From: Micromonospora sp. C95
Lineage (GTDB): Bacteria > Actinomycetota > Actinomycetes > Mycobacteriales > Micromonosporaceae
Length of the DNA stretch: 64,000 nucleotides
Assembly (NCBI RefSeq): GCF_018070465.1
Contig: NZ_JAGPXT010000017.1
Span: 62,001-126,000, forward strand
Reading direction: 5' to 3'
The position numbers and the translations under genes were made by a program. Below, one piece after another: positions 18,191 to 26,245 of the stretch. How positions within the stretch are numbered: the stretch's first letter is position 1; each line of letters begins with the position of its first letter. The notes under the pieces were generated by a model that saw nothing but the letters and a program-made list of their open reading frames with translations, was not told the DNA's origin and did not search any database.

Positions 18191-20020
18191 GTGCGGGAGA
18201 CAGCGGTCGAGCCGGTCGTCGGTGGCGACGACGCCGGCCTGGCGGAGCAGGTGTGGCGCAACGCGGCCGAGGATCCGGACGCGGTGCAGTTCGTCCGGCC
18301 CGCCCCGGACCCGAGGTCGTGGCCGGTGCGGCGGTCGGGGCGCGGCGGCGCTCTGCCGGTGACCTGTCGGCAGTTCCGGGACGACGTGGCGGCGGTGGCC
18401 CGTGGTTTCGTCGCCGCCGGGATCGCCCACGGCGACCGGGTCGGGTTGCTCAGCCGCACCCGGTACGAGTGGACGCTCGTCGACTACGCGCTCTGGTCGA
18501 TCGGCGCGGTGACCGTGCCGATCTACGACACCTCCAGTGCCGAACAGATCCGCTGGATGCTCGGCGACTCCGGTGCGGTCGGCTGCGTGCTGGAGACCGC
18601 CGACCACGCCTTCGCCGTGGCCGATCTACGACCGGAACTGCCCGAGCTGCGGCAGACCTGGCGTATCGACGCCGGTGAGCTGATCGAGTTGGTGGCGCGG
18701 GGCCGCGCCGTCGACGCCGCCGAGGTGGAGGCCCGCCGAGCCGCCGTCACCGGCGACGATCTCGCCACCATCGTGTACACCAGCGGGACCACCGGCCCGC
18801 CGAAGGGCTGCGTGCTGGCCCACCGTAACCTGTCCGCCGACATCGGCAACGCCACGGCGGTGCTGCCCGAACTGCTTCATCCGGGTGCGTCGACGGTGCT
18901 GTTCCTGCCATTGGCGCACGCCTTCGCCCGGCTGATCCAGATCGGCATGGTGCACAACCGCGCCACCATGGTGCACAGTGCCGACATCTCCGGGGTGCTC
19001 GACCAGCTACGCCGGTTCCGGCCCACCTTCATCCTGGCCGTGCCCCGGATGTTCGAGAAGATGCGCGACCAGGCCCGCCACACCGCCGAGGACGCGCACC
19101 GAGGCTGGCTGTTCGGCCTCGCCGAGCGGGTGGCCGTGCGGTACAGCCGCGCGCTGGACACCCCGGGCGGGCCCGGGAAGCTGCTCCGCCTGGCGCACCT
19201 GGTGTTCGATCTCGCCGTGTACCGCCGGTTGCGTGCGACGCTCGGCGGGCGGTGCCGGATGGCCATCGTGGGTGGCGCGCCGCTGGGCGAGCGGCTGGGG
19301 CACTTCTTCCGGGGCGCGGGCATCACGGTGCTGGAAGGGTACGGGTTGACCGAGACCTCCCCGGCGCTGACCGCGAACCTGCCGACGGCGATGCGGATCG
19401 GCACGGTCGGACGACCGCTGCCGGGGGTACGGATCCGCATCGCCGACGACGGCGAGGTCCACGCCCGGGGCGAGGTGGTGTTCGGCGGTTACTGGAACAA
19501 CCCGGAGGCCACCCGGGCGACGTTGACCGACGACGGCTGGCTGCGCACCGGTGACCTGGGCACGATCGACGACGACGGTTTCCTGCGGATCACCGGACGG
19601 ACCAAGGACATCATGGTCACGGCCGCCGGCAAGAACCTCGCGCCCGCGCCGATCGAGGAGCGGATCCGGTCGCATCCGCTGGTCAGTCAGGTGATGCTGG
19701 TCGCCGACGGCCGACCGTACCCCGCCGCCCTGGTGACGGTGGACCCGCAGTCCTGGACGCGCTGGCGGGAGCAGCACGGACACCCCGGGGCGTCGGTGTC
19801 CGCGCTGCGGGACGACTCGGAGCTACGTGACGAGATCCAGGTCGCGATCGACCGGGCCAACCGGAGCGTCTCCCGGGCCGAGCAGGTCAAGACCTTCCGG
19901 ATCCTGCACCGGGATCTGACCGAGGCGGACGGGGAACTCACCCCCACGCTCAAAATCAAGCGGGAGGCCGTGCAGGACCACTTCGCCGATGAGGTCGCCG
20001 CCCTCTACCGCGGTCACTGA
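18191..20020 (+). CDS. Long-chain acyl-CoA synthetase (AMP-forming)
   Basis: 609 residues. The phosphate-binding loop is YTSGTTGPPKG, the adenylate motif is GYGLTETSPA, the ATP-binding motif is TGDLGTIDDDGF followed by GRTKDIMVTAAGKN, and the catalytic Lys region ends LTPTLKIKREAV. These are the canonical motifs of fatty acyl-CoA ligases (FadD15-like), which activate fatty acids with ATP and CoA. The GTG at 18191 has a weak ribosome-binding site. It converges with the lysoplasmalogenase gene and their ends overlap by 7 bases. Both act on lipids, though they belong to different transcripts. Confidence 0.9.
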   Translation: MRETAVEPVVGGDDAGLAEQVWRNAAEDPDAVQFVRPAPDPRSWPVRRSGRGGALPVTCRQFRDDVAAVARGFVAAGIAHGDRVGLLSRTRYEWTLVDYALWSIGAVTVPIYDTSSAEQIRWMLGDSGAVGCVLETADHAFAVADLRPELPELRQTWRIDAGELIELVARGRAVDAAEVEARRAAVTGDDLATIVYTSGTTGPPKGCVLAHRNLSADIGNATAVLPELLHPGASTVLFLPLAHAFARLIQIGMVHNRATMVHSADISGVLDQLRRFRPTFILAVPRMFEKMRDQARHTAEDAHRGWLFGLAERVAVRYSRALDTPGGPGKLLRLAHLVFDLAVYRRLRATLGGRCRMAIVGGAPLGERLGHFFRGAGITVLEGYGLTETSPALTANLPTAMRIGTVGRPLPGVRIRIADDGEVHARGEVVFGGYWNNPEATRATLTDDGWLRTGDLGTIDDDGFLRITGRTKDIMVTAAGKNLAPAPIEERIRSHPLVSQVMLVADGRPYPAALVTVDPQSWTRWREQHGHPGASVSALRDDSELRDEIQVAIDRANRSVSRAEQVKTFRILHRDLTEADGELTPTLKIKREAVQDHFADEVAALYRGH

Positions 20021-20688
20021 GGTCGGTGCCGGGTCGCCGCCGCCCAGCCGGTGCTGATCAGGAACAACGCGGCGCTGTAGGTCGCCATCACCAGCACGCC
20101 GTGTCCGGGCACCGTCGTACCGGCCGCGCCGAGGCCGATCAGCAGGTCCGAGAAGAGGAACAGCGCGCCGCCGAGCGCGACCCGCCGGCCGAGGGCGGTG
20201 GCGGCCGCCGCCATCAGGCTCAGCGCCAGGCTGTACCCGAGCACGGGTAGCCGCAGCTCGCCCAGCCGTGGCCACAGCACCGCGTTCGCCACCGCCCACA
20301 GCGCCAGATACCCGGTCACCGCCGCCGGTCGGGCCCGGCGGTGACCGGCGAAGGCGGTGATGAGCGCCAGTTGCGTACCGAGGAAACAGCCCATGCCGAC
20401 CAGGAACGCGGTCTCCGACGGCACCAGCAGCGCGACGTCCCCGGCGGTGGCGAGGACCAGCCCGACCGCGATCGGGACGTCCGCCGCGCGGATCCGCCAC
20501 AGCCAGGCCAGCAGCAGCGGTGCCAACAGCGGCTTGACCACCCACTGCACCGGGGGGACGTCGGTGGCGACGGCGACCAGTTCGACACCCGCCACGACGG
20601 CGAACGTCCAGAGCAGCGCCGTGTCCCGGTGCGGCCGTTCGGCCACGGGTCGCCACCCTGGGCCGGTGCTGCTCGTCGCGGCGGTCAC
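20014..20688 (-). CDS. Lysoplasmalogenase / YhhN-family membrane protein
   Basis: 224 residues with about eight closely packed hydrophobic helices and the family-like segments PLLAPLLLAWLWRI, TAGDVALLVP and LGGALFLFSDLLIGL. YhhN proteins (TMEM86 relatives) hydrolyse the vinyl-ether bond of lysoplasmalogens. The GTG start at 20688 overlaps the sterol desaturase stop (GTGA), so it is the last gene of a three-gene operon. Acidic residues in GDVALL and FSDLL are the likely active-site residues of this aspartyl-type membrane hydrolase family. Confidence 0.8.
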   Translation of the reverse strand: MTAATSSTGPGWRPVAERPHRDTALLWTFAVVAGVELVAVATDVPPVQWVVKPLLAPLLLAWLWRIRAADVPIAVGLVLATAGDVALLVPSETAFLVGMGCFLGTQLALITAFAGHRRARPAAVTGYLALWAVANAVLWPRLGELRLPVLGYSLALSLMAAAATALGRRVALGGALFLFSDLLIGLGAAGTTVPGHGVLVMATYSAALFLISTGWAAATRHRPQ

Positions 20689-21512
20689 CGGGCCGGCTGC
20701 CAGCCCGGACGGCGCAGCAGGTAGCCGACCAGCTCCCGCCACGAGCCGGCGGTGCGCAGGTCCCGCCAGATCGCCGCGTACTCGTGGGTGGCCACCCGCA
20801 GCGGGTTGTAGGTGCCGATGTTCTTGGTCAGGCCGTACCGGACCGCGTCCCCCTCGGCCTGGAAGGAGCCGAAGAGCCGGTCCCAGACGATCAGGATGCC
20901 GCCGTAGTTGCGGTCCAGGTACTCGGCGTTCGAGCCGTGGTGCACCCGGTGGTGCGAGGGAGTGTTGAACAGCAGTTCGATCGGTCGAGGCAGCACGCTG
21001 ATCCGCTCGGTGTGCAGGAAGAACTGGTAGAGCAGGCTGATCGACTGCTGAAGGAAGATCATCCACGGGGGGATGCCGAGCAGGGCCAGGCCGAGCCAGA
21101 ACGGCAGCGAGGTCATCGGCGTCCAGCTCTGCCGCAGCGCGGTGGAGAAGTTGAAGAACACGCTGGAGTGGTGCACCACGTGTCCCGCCCACAGCAGCCG
21201 CACCTCGTGGTGCGCCCGGTGGAACCAGTAGTAGGCGAAGTCGTCGGCGAAGAACAACAGCACCCAGACCCACCAGTCGCCGGGGGAAAGTTGCCACGGC
21301 GAGATCGTGTACGCGGCGGCGTACAGCCCGATCGTGAGCAGCTTCCACGGCACACCGATGACCTGGCTGCCGGCGCCCATGGTCAGGCTGGTGGCGGTGT
21401 CCCGGGCCTCGTAGCCGCGCTCGGCGTCGTCGGGCGCGAACCGGTACGACAGCGCCTCGACGGTGATGAGCAGCAGGAACGCGGGGATGGCGTAGAGCAC
21501 GGCGGGGATCAT
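20685..21512 (-). CDS. Sterol desaturase / fatty acid hydroxylase-family di-iron membrane enzyme
   Basis: 275 residues with N-terminal transmembrane helices and the three histidine clusters of the family: HRAHH, HVVHHS and HHRVHH. Together they bind the di-iron centre. The family contains C-C and C-H oxidases including alkylglycerol monooxygenase, which cleaves ether lipids. Coupling to a lysoplasmalogenase makes an ether- or vinyl-ether-lipid substrate plausible. The ATG at 21512 overlaps the regulator's stop by 4 bases. Confidence 0.85.
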   Translation of the reverse strand: MIPAVLYAIPAFLLLITVEALSYRFAPDDAERGYEARDTATSLTMGAGSQVIGVPWKLLTIGLYAAAYTISPWQLSPGDWWVWVLLFFADDFAYYWFHRAHHEVRLLWAGHVVHHSSVFFNFSTALRQSWTPMTSLPFWLGLALLGIPPWMIFLQQSISLLYQFFLHTERISVLPRPIELLFNTPSHHRVHHGSNAEYLDRNYGGILIVWDRLFGSFQAEGDAVRYGLTKNIGTYNPLRVATHEYAAIWRDLRTAGSWRELVGYLLRRPGWQPAR

Positions 21513-22225
21513 GCTCGGCTGTCCTTTCTGGTCGGGGCGGTGAGCGCGGCGGTGAGCAGGGACCGGGCCTGGTCGGCGGCCTCGACGTCCCGGCCGTCGG
21601 CGATGGCCGAGGCCAACCGGCGGTGCCCGGTGACGTCGAGCAGTTCGGTGGCGCGCCGTTGCGGCGGCACCTCGGCCACCGCCAGGGCACCGGCCACCAG
21701 GCTGTTGAAGGCCAGCAGGTACGCGGTGTTGCCGCAGCCGTCCAGGATGAGCCGCCACACGGCGATGTTGGCCTCACCCATCGCGGTCAGGTCGGGCGCG
21801 AGGTCGGCGAACTCCTCGACCGCCCGTACGATCCGTCGTCGCGCCACGTCGTCGGCGCGCCGGGCGCAGAGGCGGGCAGCGTCCACGCCGATACAGGCCC
21901 GCATGTCCATCATGTCGCGGACCAGGGTGGCGACCGGTAGGACGTCGCCGGAGCGTACGAGTGACAGTGCGAGGTCCAGGCCGGCGTGCACCCGCCAGTC
22001 CAGCACCCGGGTGGCTCCGCCCTGACTGACTCGGACCAGACCGAGCTGCTGCAACCGCCGCAGCGCCTCCCGTACCGCGTGCCGGTTCACCTCGAAGGCC
22101 GCGGCCAACTCCCGTTCGCCGGGCAGGGCGTCGTCGGTGCGGTACGTGCCGCTGACGATGGCGTCGCGCAGCTGTCCGAAAACCAGGTCGGAGACGGAGG
22201 CCCGGGTGACGGGAACGAATGCCAT
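21509..22225 (-). CDS. FadR/FCD-type GntR transcriptional regulator
   Basis: 238 residues. The N-terminal winged helix-turn-helix is LRDAIVSGTYRTDDALPGERELAAAFEVNRHAVREALRRLQQLGLV. The C-terminal helical FCD domain (VRDMMDMRACIGVDAARL, then FNSLVAGALAV) usually binds a carboxylate or acyl effector. It is the first gene of the operon with the desaturase and lysoplasmalogenase. A perfect GntR-type dyad at 22262-22276 lies 37 bases upstream of its start, so autoregulation of the whole operon is likely. Confidence 0.9.
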   Translation of the reverse strand: MAFVPVTRASVSDLVFGQLRDAIVSGTYRTDDALPGERELAAAFEVNRHAVREALRRLQQLGLVRVSQGGATRVLDWRVHAGLDLALSLVRSGDVLPVATLVRDMMDMRACIGVDAARLCARRADDVARRRIVRAVEEFADLAPDLTAMGEANIAVWRLILDGCGNTAYLLAFNSLVAGALAVAEVPPQRRATELLDVTGHRRLASAIADGRDVEAADQARSLLTAALTAPTRKDSRA

Positions 22226-22261
22226 GCCGGGCAGTGTGGCTCAGCACACATCAACCCGTCA

Positions 22262-22276
22262 ACTGGTTGGACCAGT
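22262..22276. promoter_or_regulatory. GntR/FadR operator dyad
   Basis: A perfect palindrome with 6-bp arms and a 3-base centre (ACTGGT-TGG-ACCAGT). It contains the TGGTnnnACCA core typical of FadR-family operators and lies just upstream of the GntR gene. It probably binds that regulator and controls the lipid operon. Confidence 0.7.
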
Positions 22277-22377
22277 CGCCGGCCGGTCGGATCGACACGC
22301 CCGTGACCCGTGACCGCGCTGTCGCGGTGAGTTATGGTGCGTTCGCGGCGGGTGGCGGTCGGGTACGGGAGGCGCCG

Positions 22378-23694
22378 GTGACGAGACGACGGCGTGGCCT
22401 GGTCCGGGTGGTCCTGCGACTCGGGTTCCTGACGGTGGTCGCCGGGGCGGCGTGGTACGCCTACGACGTCACCTCGACCGATGTCGCCCAGGCCGCCGGA
22501 GAACCGCCGGCCGCCGCTCAGGACGCACCGGCCCCCCGTGGCCCCGGCCTCGTCCGGGCCCTGCTCACCCCGGTGCTCGCGGCGGATCCGCCCGCCCCGG
22601 AGCCCGCCGCGCCGCCCCCGCCACAGGCGGCCGATCCGCCTGCGGCCGACCCGCCCGACGAGCGCTCAGGGCGGCCTGCGCCCGCGCCACCCACGGGCGA
22701 GGCGCCCCCGAAGCCGCCGGCACCGACGGCCCCCGCCGACCCGGCACCGCCGGGGGACAAGCCTGCACCGCCCGCCGATGCCGGGCCGCCGGCCGGTGGG
22801 CAGCCGCCGCAGGACACCTCGCCGCCGCCAGTACCGATGCCCCCGGTCAGGCCCGGCCCACACCCGACCTATCCGGCCACGTCGATCCCGGCTTCCGCGG
22901 AGCCGGTGCCACCTCGGGCCGGTCCCGGCCGGGCGGACCAGGCGCCGCCAGCCGGCCGCCTGGTCGGATCACCGGTCCCGAGCGGGCCGGACGACCGATC
23001 TGCGGAGAAGGCGGCACGGCTGCTCGGGCCACTGCCCGAGGCGGTACGTGACGAGGTGGCCGCCGTGGTCGCTGCCGCCGGGCCACTCGCGGACCCGCTG
23101 CTCGCCGTCCTCGAGGAACTCCTGGGTTCCGGGTCGCCGCCGCTGGAGCCCATAGTTGTCGGCCTGGATCCTGTCCTGGCACCAATCGGCGACCTGCTGG
23201 AACCGGTGCTCGACATCCTGGAACCAGGCGACGGCCCACCCCAGCCCGCCCCGGCGCCGACGCCTACCGATCCGACCCCCCAACCCGATCCGGATCCCAC
23301 CGCACCGGAAGCGGGAGTCGACCCCATGCTGCCGGGCGGTCCGGTCCGAGCCGACCCCGACCCGACAAACGCGCGGCTGATCCGCCCCGGCGACCAGGTC
23401 ATCGGCCAAAGGTACGGAGGTTCGTCAGCATCGCTGTCGCGAGCCATGGCGGCAACCGCCGCCGACGGAGAGCACGACCGGGACCGGCAGGCCGAGCGCA
23501 CGCCGGGGCAGCCACCCCCGCCACCGGCACCCGGCACCAGCGGCGCCGAGCAGGCCCCGATCCCGCCGAACGGCCCGGCCGACACGGCGGCGGGCGCGTG
23601 GTCGCCGCCTGCGGTCAGCAGCAGGTTGACCCGCCTGCCGCATACCCGGCACCAGCCCTCCCGCTCGCCGCGCCCACGCAGTCGGCCAGCTTGA
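22378..23694 (+). CDS. Proline-rich, membrane-anchored or secreted protein
   Basis: 438 residues. The GTG start has GGGAGG five bases upstream. A basic stretch (MTRRRRGLVRVVLRLG) and one hydrophobic segment to about residue 30 form an uncleaved anchor or signal peptide. Residues ~40-230 are extremely Pro/Ala-rich. A less biased segment at about 205-285 (KAARLLGPLPEAVRDEVAAVVAAAGPLADPLLAVLEELL) is amphipathic, and the tail is again Pro-rich. I recognise no domain. It is probably a cell-wall-spanning surface protein. The short distance from the divergent GntR gene makes shared control possible. Confidence 0.65.
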   Translation: MTRRRRGLVRVVLRLGFLTVVAGAAWYAYDVTSTDVAQAAGEPPAAAQDAPAPRGPGLVRALLTPVLAADPPAPEPAAPPPPQAADPPAADPPDERSGRPAPAPPTGEAPPKPPAPTAPADPAPPGDKPAPPADAGPPAGGQPPQDTSPPPVPMPPVRPGPHPTYPATSIPASAEPVPPRAGPGRADQAPPAGRLVGSPVPSGPDDRSAEKAARLLGPLPEAVRDEVAAVVAAAGPLADPLLAVLEELLGSGSPPLEPIVVGLDPVLAPIGDLLEPVLDILEPGDGPPQPAPAPTPTDPTPQPDPDPTAPEAGVDPMLPGGPVRADPDPTNARLIRPGDQVIGQRYGGSSASLSRAMAATAADGEHDRDRQAERTPGQPPPPPAPGTSGAEQAPIPPNGPADTAAGAWSPPAVSSRLTRLPHTRHQPSRSPRPRSRPA

Positions 23695-23853
23695 CCGCAG
23701 GGCCCGCCACCTACCGCCGCCACGTCTGTCGTGGTCGCGCGGCGCGACACCCGACGCCGGCCGTAACCAGCTGACGTCCCCGGCCGCCCGCACAACGCGC
23801 GGTGCCGGCCTCCACCACCATCCTTGCGACTTCACGCCCCACCAGGAGTACCC

Positions 23854-24546
23854 ATGCACGTCACCCTGCCGGTCAACCGCGCCCGATGGCGCGACCTCGA
23901 CTGGATCGTCGACCTGCTCACCGCCACGATCGTCCCGACCTCCCTCGGCACGTGGCTGGTGCCCGACGAGCGGCGACGCCCGGCCGTGATCGCCGCCGCG
24001 GCCCGCATCTGGACCGAGCACGCCCTGCTGTTCGGCGACACGTTCCTGCTCAAGGACGGCACCGCCGCCACCGTCTGGTTCCACCGCTATCGCCCGATCC
24101 CGCCGCCACCTCGCTACGACGAGCGACTCGACGAGGCGGCCGGCGACCATGCCCGGCGGTTCCGGTGGTTCGACCAGGCCCTCCACCGGCTGCGGCCCGA
24201 CGAGCCGCACAACCATCTCGCGTTCCTCGCCGCGCCACCGGACGCCAACCGGACCGGTCAGGCTGCCGCCGTCCTCGCCGGCAGCCATCGGTACATGGAC
24301 AGCCTCGGCCTGCCCACCTACGCCGAGGTGCACCGTAGCGACGACATCCGCCTCTACCGCCGGCTGGGCTACCGCAGTCGGCACCGTCTGACCAGGCCCG
24401 ACGGTCAGGTGACGAACGTGCTCTGGAAGCCGACGTCACGGGTTCGGTCCGGACCGCTTCCGGGGCCGGTGCGACGCCACGAACCTGGCGGACCGCCGGC
24501 ACCGGCCCGGACGGTAGTGATGGTCGACGGCGGCATGCGGTCCTGA
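23854..24546 (+). CDS. GNAT-family N-acetyltransferase-like protein
   Basis: 230 residues; ATG 23854 has AGGAG upstream. The segment HLAFLAAPPDANRTGQAAAVLAGSHRYMDSLGLPTYAEVHRSDDIRLYRRLGY follows the acetyl-CoA-binding and C-terminal pattern of GNAT acetyltransferases (small residues, then the ...Y.R.GY ending). The canonical Q/RxxGxG/A loop is degenerate (PDANRTGQA). The last ~45 residues are low-complexity and overlap the convergent membrane-protein tail by 111 bases, so the real functional end may be near residue 190. Confidence 0.65.
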   Translation: MHVTLPVNRARWRDLDWIVDLLTATIVPTSLGTWLVPDERRRPAVIAAAARIWTEHALLFGDTFLLKDGTAATVWFHRYRPIPPPPRYDERLDEAAGDHARRFRWFDQALHRLRPDEPHNHLAFLAAPPDANRTGQAAAVLAGSHRYMDSLGLPTYAEVHRSDDIRLYRRLGYRSRHRLTRPDGQVTNVLWKPTSRVRSGPLPGPVRRHEPGGPPAPARTVVMVDGGMRS

Positions 24547-25618
24547 CCGACACGACTGGTCCGGCGGACGAGTGTCCGGTGGGCAGCCGGTGCGGGCGGG
24601 TCGCTCCGCCCGCACCGGCATCAGGCTCGGCGGTCCCGCCCGGGCCACCCCGCGACGTCCCGCGCCCTCAACCGGCAGCCCGACCGGCCGCAGCGCCGTA
24701 GCCGCTGCCGCCATCACCAGCGGTATCGCCGCCATGAGCACGCCCTGCACGATGATCCAGTGGGTGATCCGGGAGATCTCCGCCGCCGACGGCACCGGCA
24801 GGCACCACCCGGGATCCGTCACGCTGGCGAGGCAGTAGGCCGGCACGCCGAGCAAAAAGTAGCCGCCGCCAGCGAGCAACCCGCTGACCACGGCGGCCAG
24901 CACCGCCGCGGCCGGGCGCAACGGGCCCCGCCCGAGCGCCGGCACGACGACCGCGACCGCCACGGCAAGCGACCCGGCCGCGATGACGCTGTTGCCGATG
25001 ACCGTGGCGTAAGGCTCCCCGGCAGTTCCGGGCGGCGGCGTGCTCCGGGCGCCGACGGGTAGCACCAGCGGGGCCAGCAGGGGCAGCGCCGCCGCCACCC
25101 CGGCCGCGACTGCCCCGGTGCAGAGCCCGACCAGGACCGCCCGGCGCAGCGGTGACGCCACCTCGGCACGTCGCCGAGCGGCGAGCACCGGCACCAGCCA
25201 CAGCAGCGTCAGCACCGGCAGGGGCAGCGGATGGAACACGATTCGGATCGCCGGGCCCAACTCGCCGCCGACGATCATGGCCGTCGTCGCGTACCACTGG
25301 GGACCGGTCGCGGGCCTGATGCCCGGCCTGAGCGCGAAACCGTAGGTGACCTCGGCGAGCGGCAGCCAGACGGTGAGGGCAGTGCCTGCGACCAGCGCCG
25401 TGGCGATCACCGTGGCCGGCGCCCAACCCGGCGGCGGCCCAGCGGTGTTGACCGGTGAAGGCCGGCCGCAGGCAGGCGCGGAGTTCCGCCTGGACCACGA
25501 TCCGATCGGCGTCGCCGATGCCGCCCTCGGCGGCCAACCGCGCCACCGCCTCCACGAACGCCGCGTCACAGGCAGCGACCTGCCGTTCCAGGCGTTCCGC
25601 CGTTTCCGGTAGTTGCAT
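24436..25618 (-). pseudogene. Membrane protein gene with an apparent +1 frame disruption near 25,450
   Basis: Two reading frames each look coding over different stretches. From ATG 25618 the first ~60 codons read as a soluble alpha-helical domain (LERQVAACDAAFVEAVARLAAEGG, IVVQAELRACLRPAFTGQH). After about 25,450 that frame turns Arg/His-rich, while the +1 frame begins a membrane protein with about eight helices (VIATALVAGTALTVWLPLAEV and onward) that runs to a stop at 24436. The switch falls in a GCC/GGG-rich run. It could be a real mutation, an assembly error, or two genes with a GTG start near 25410 that lacks a ribosome-binding site. The protein family is unknown. Confidence 0.5.
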
Positions 25619-25720
25619 CGGGAAGGAGAAGGAAGATCAACAGGGTGGCGGCGATGATCGCGCCGATCAGCAGAGCGAATCAGACCGCGGTGGGCTGTGA
25701 TCGTACGGCCGGACGGTCAC
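25566..25720 (-). pseudogene. Small single-helix membrane peptide gene, frame broken
   Basis: A GTG at 25720 overlaps the stop of the 96-aa gene (GTGA), the usual coupling in this genome, but the frame stops after 17 codons. In the -1 frame, starting right after the break, comes a perfect transmembrane helix (LLIGAIIAATLLIFLLLP) ending at 25566. That frame has no start codon of its own. A single-base shift near 25,675 would restore a ~50-residue one-helix protein. It overlaps the start of the next gene at 25618. Confidence 0.35.
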
Positions 25721-26007
25721 CGCCGTGGGGCGACGCGGTCTGGAAGGTCAGCGTGGGTCCCGCCGAGCACGCCCCGACCGACCACGGCGTCGGCGATGAG
25801 CGCCGCCTGCTCGGGTGCCACCCCGCCTCGTCGGGCGACCTGCTCGACGATCCGGCGGAGTTCCGTCCACTCCTCGGGGGTCAGCTCCAGCGGTTCGGTC
25901 TTTGATTCGGCTGCTCTGCCGCGAAAGAGGCGGCGCAGCGCGTCGGCGGTGACCTGAAGCCCCCGGCGTATTCCTACACCGACGACGTAGCGCACCGCCT
26001 CGGTCAT
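25717..26007 (-). CDS. Small hypothetical protein
   Basis: 96 residues (MTEAVRYVVGVGIRRGLQVTAD...LTPEEWTELRRIVEQVARRGG). The composition is that of a real amphipathic helical protein rather than a shadow frame. No ribosome-binding site is obvious. Its stop overlaps a GTG in the following short frame. It is divergent from the Ser/Thr kinase 238 bases away. I recognise no family. Confidence 0.5.
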   Translation of the reverse strand: MTEAVRYVVGVGIRRGLQVTADALRRLFRGRAAESKTEPLELTPEEWTELRRIVEQVARRGGVAPEQAALIADAVVGRGVLGGTHADLPDRVAPRR

Positions 26008-26245
26008 CGCCGCCAGCGCGACCGGTGTCTCGCCTGGGCCCGCTGCCGGTCGGGTCAGCGTTGTCCGGTCGGCCGCATCGGGCGCAGCGGAAGGCCGCCG
26101 ACCGTGCCCACCGGACGACTCGCCAGGTGGCCACCCGGTGAGGTCGGTGCACCCGCCGAGCCGATGGCGTCACCGGCGGCGGTGGCGATAATGGTGGCGT
26201 GTTCAGCGGCACCGTTCACTTGCGCGTGGCGCGGATAGTGGCGAC

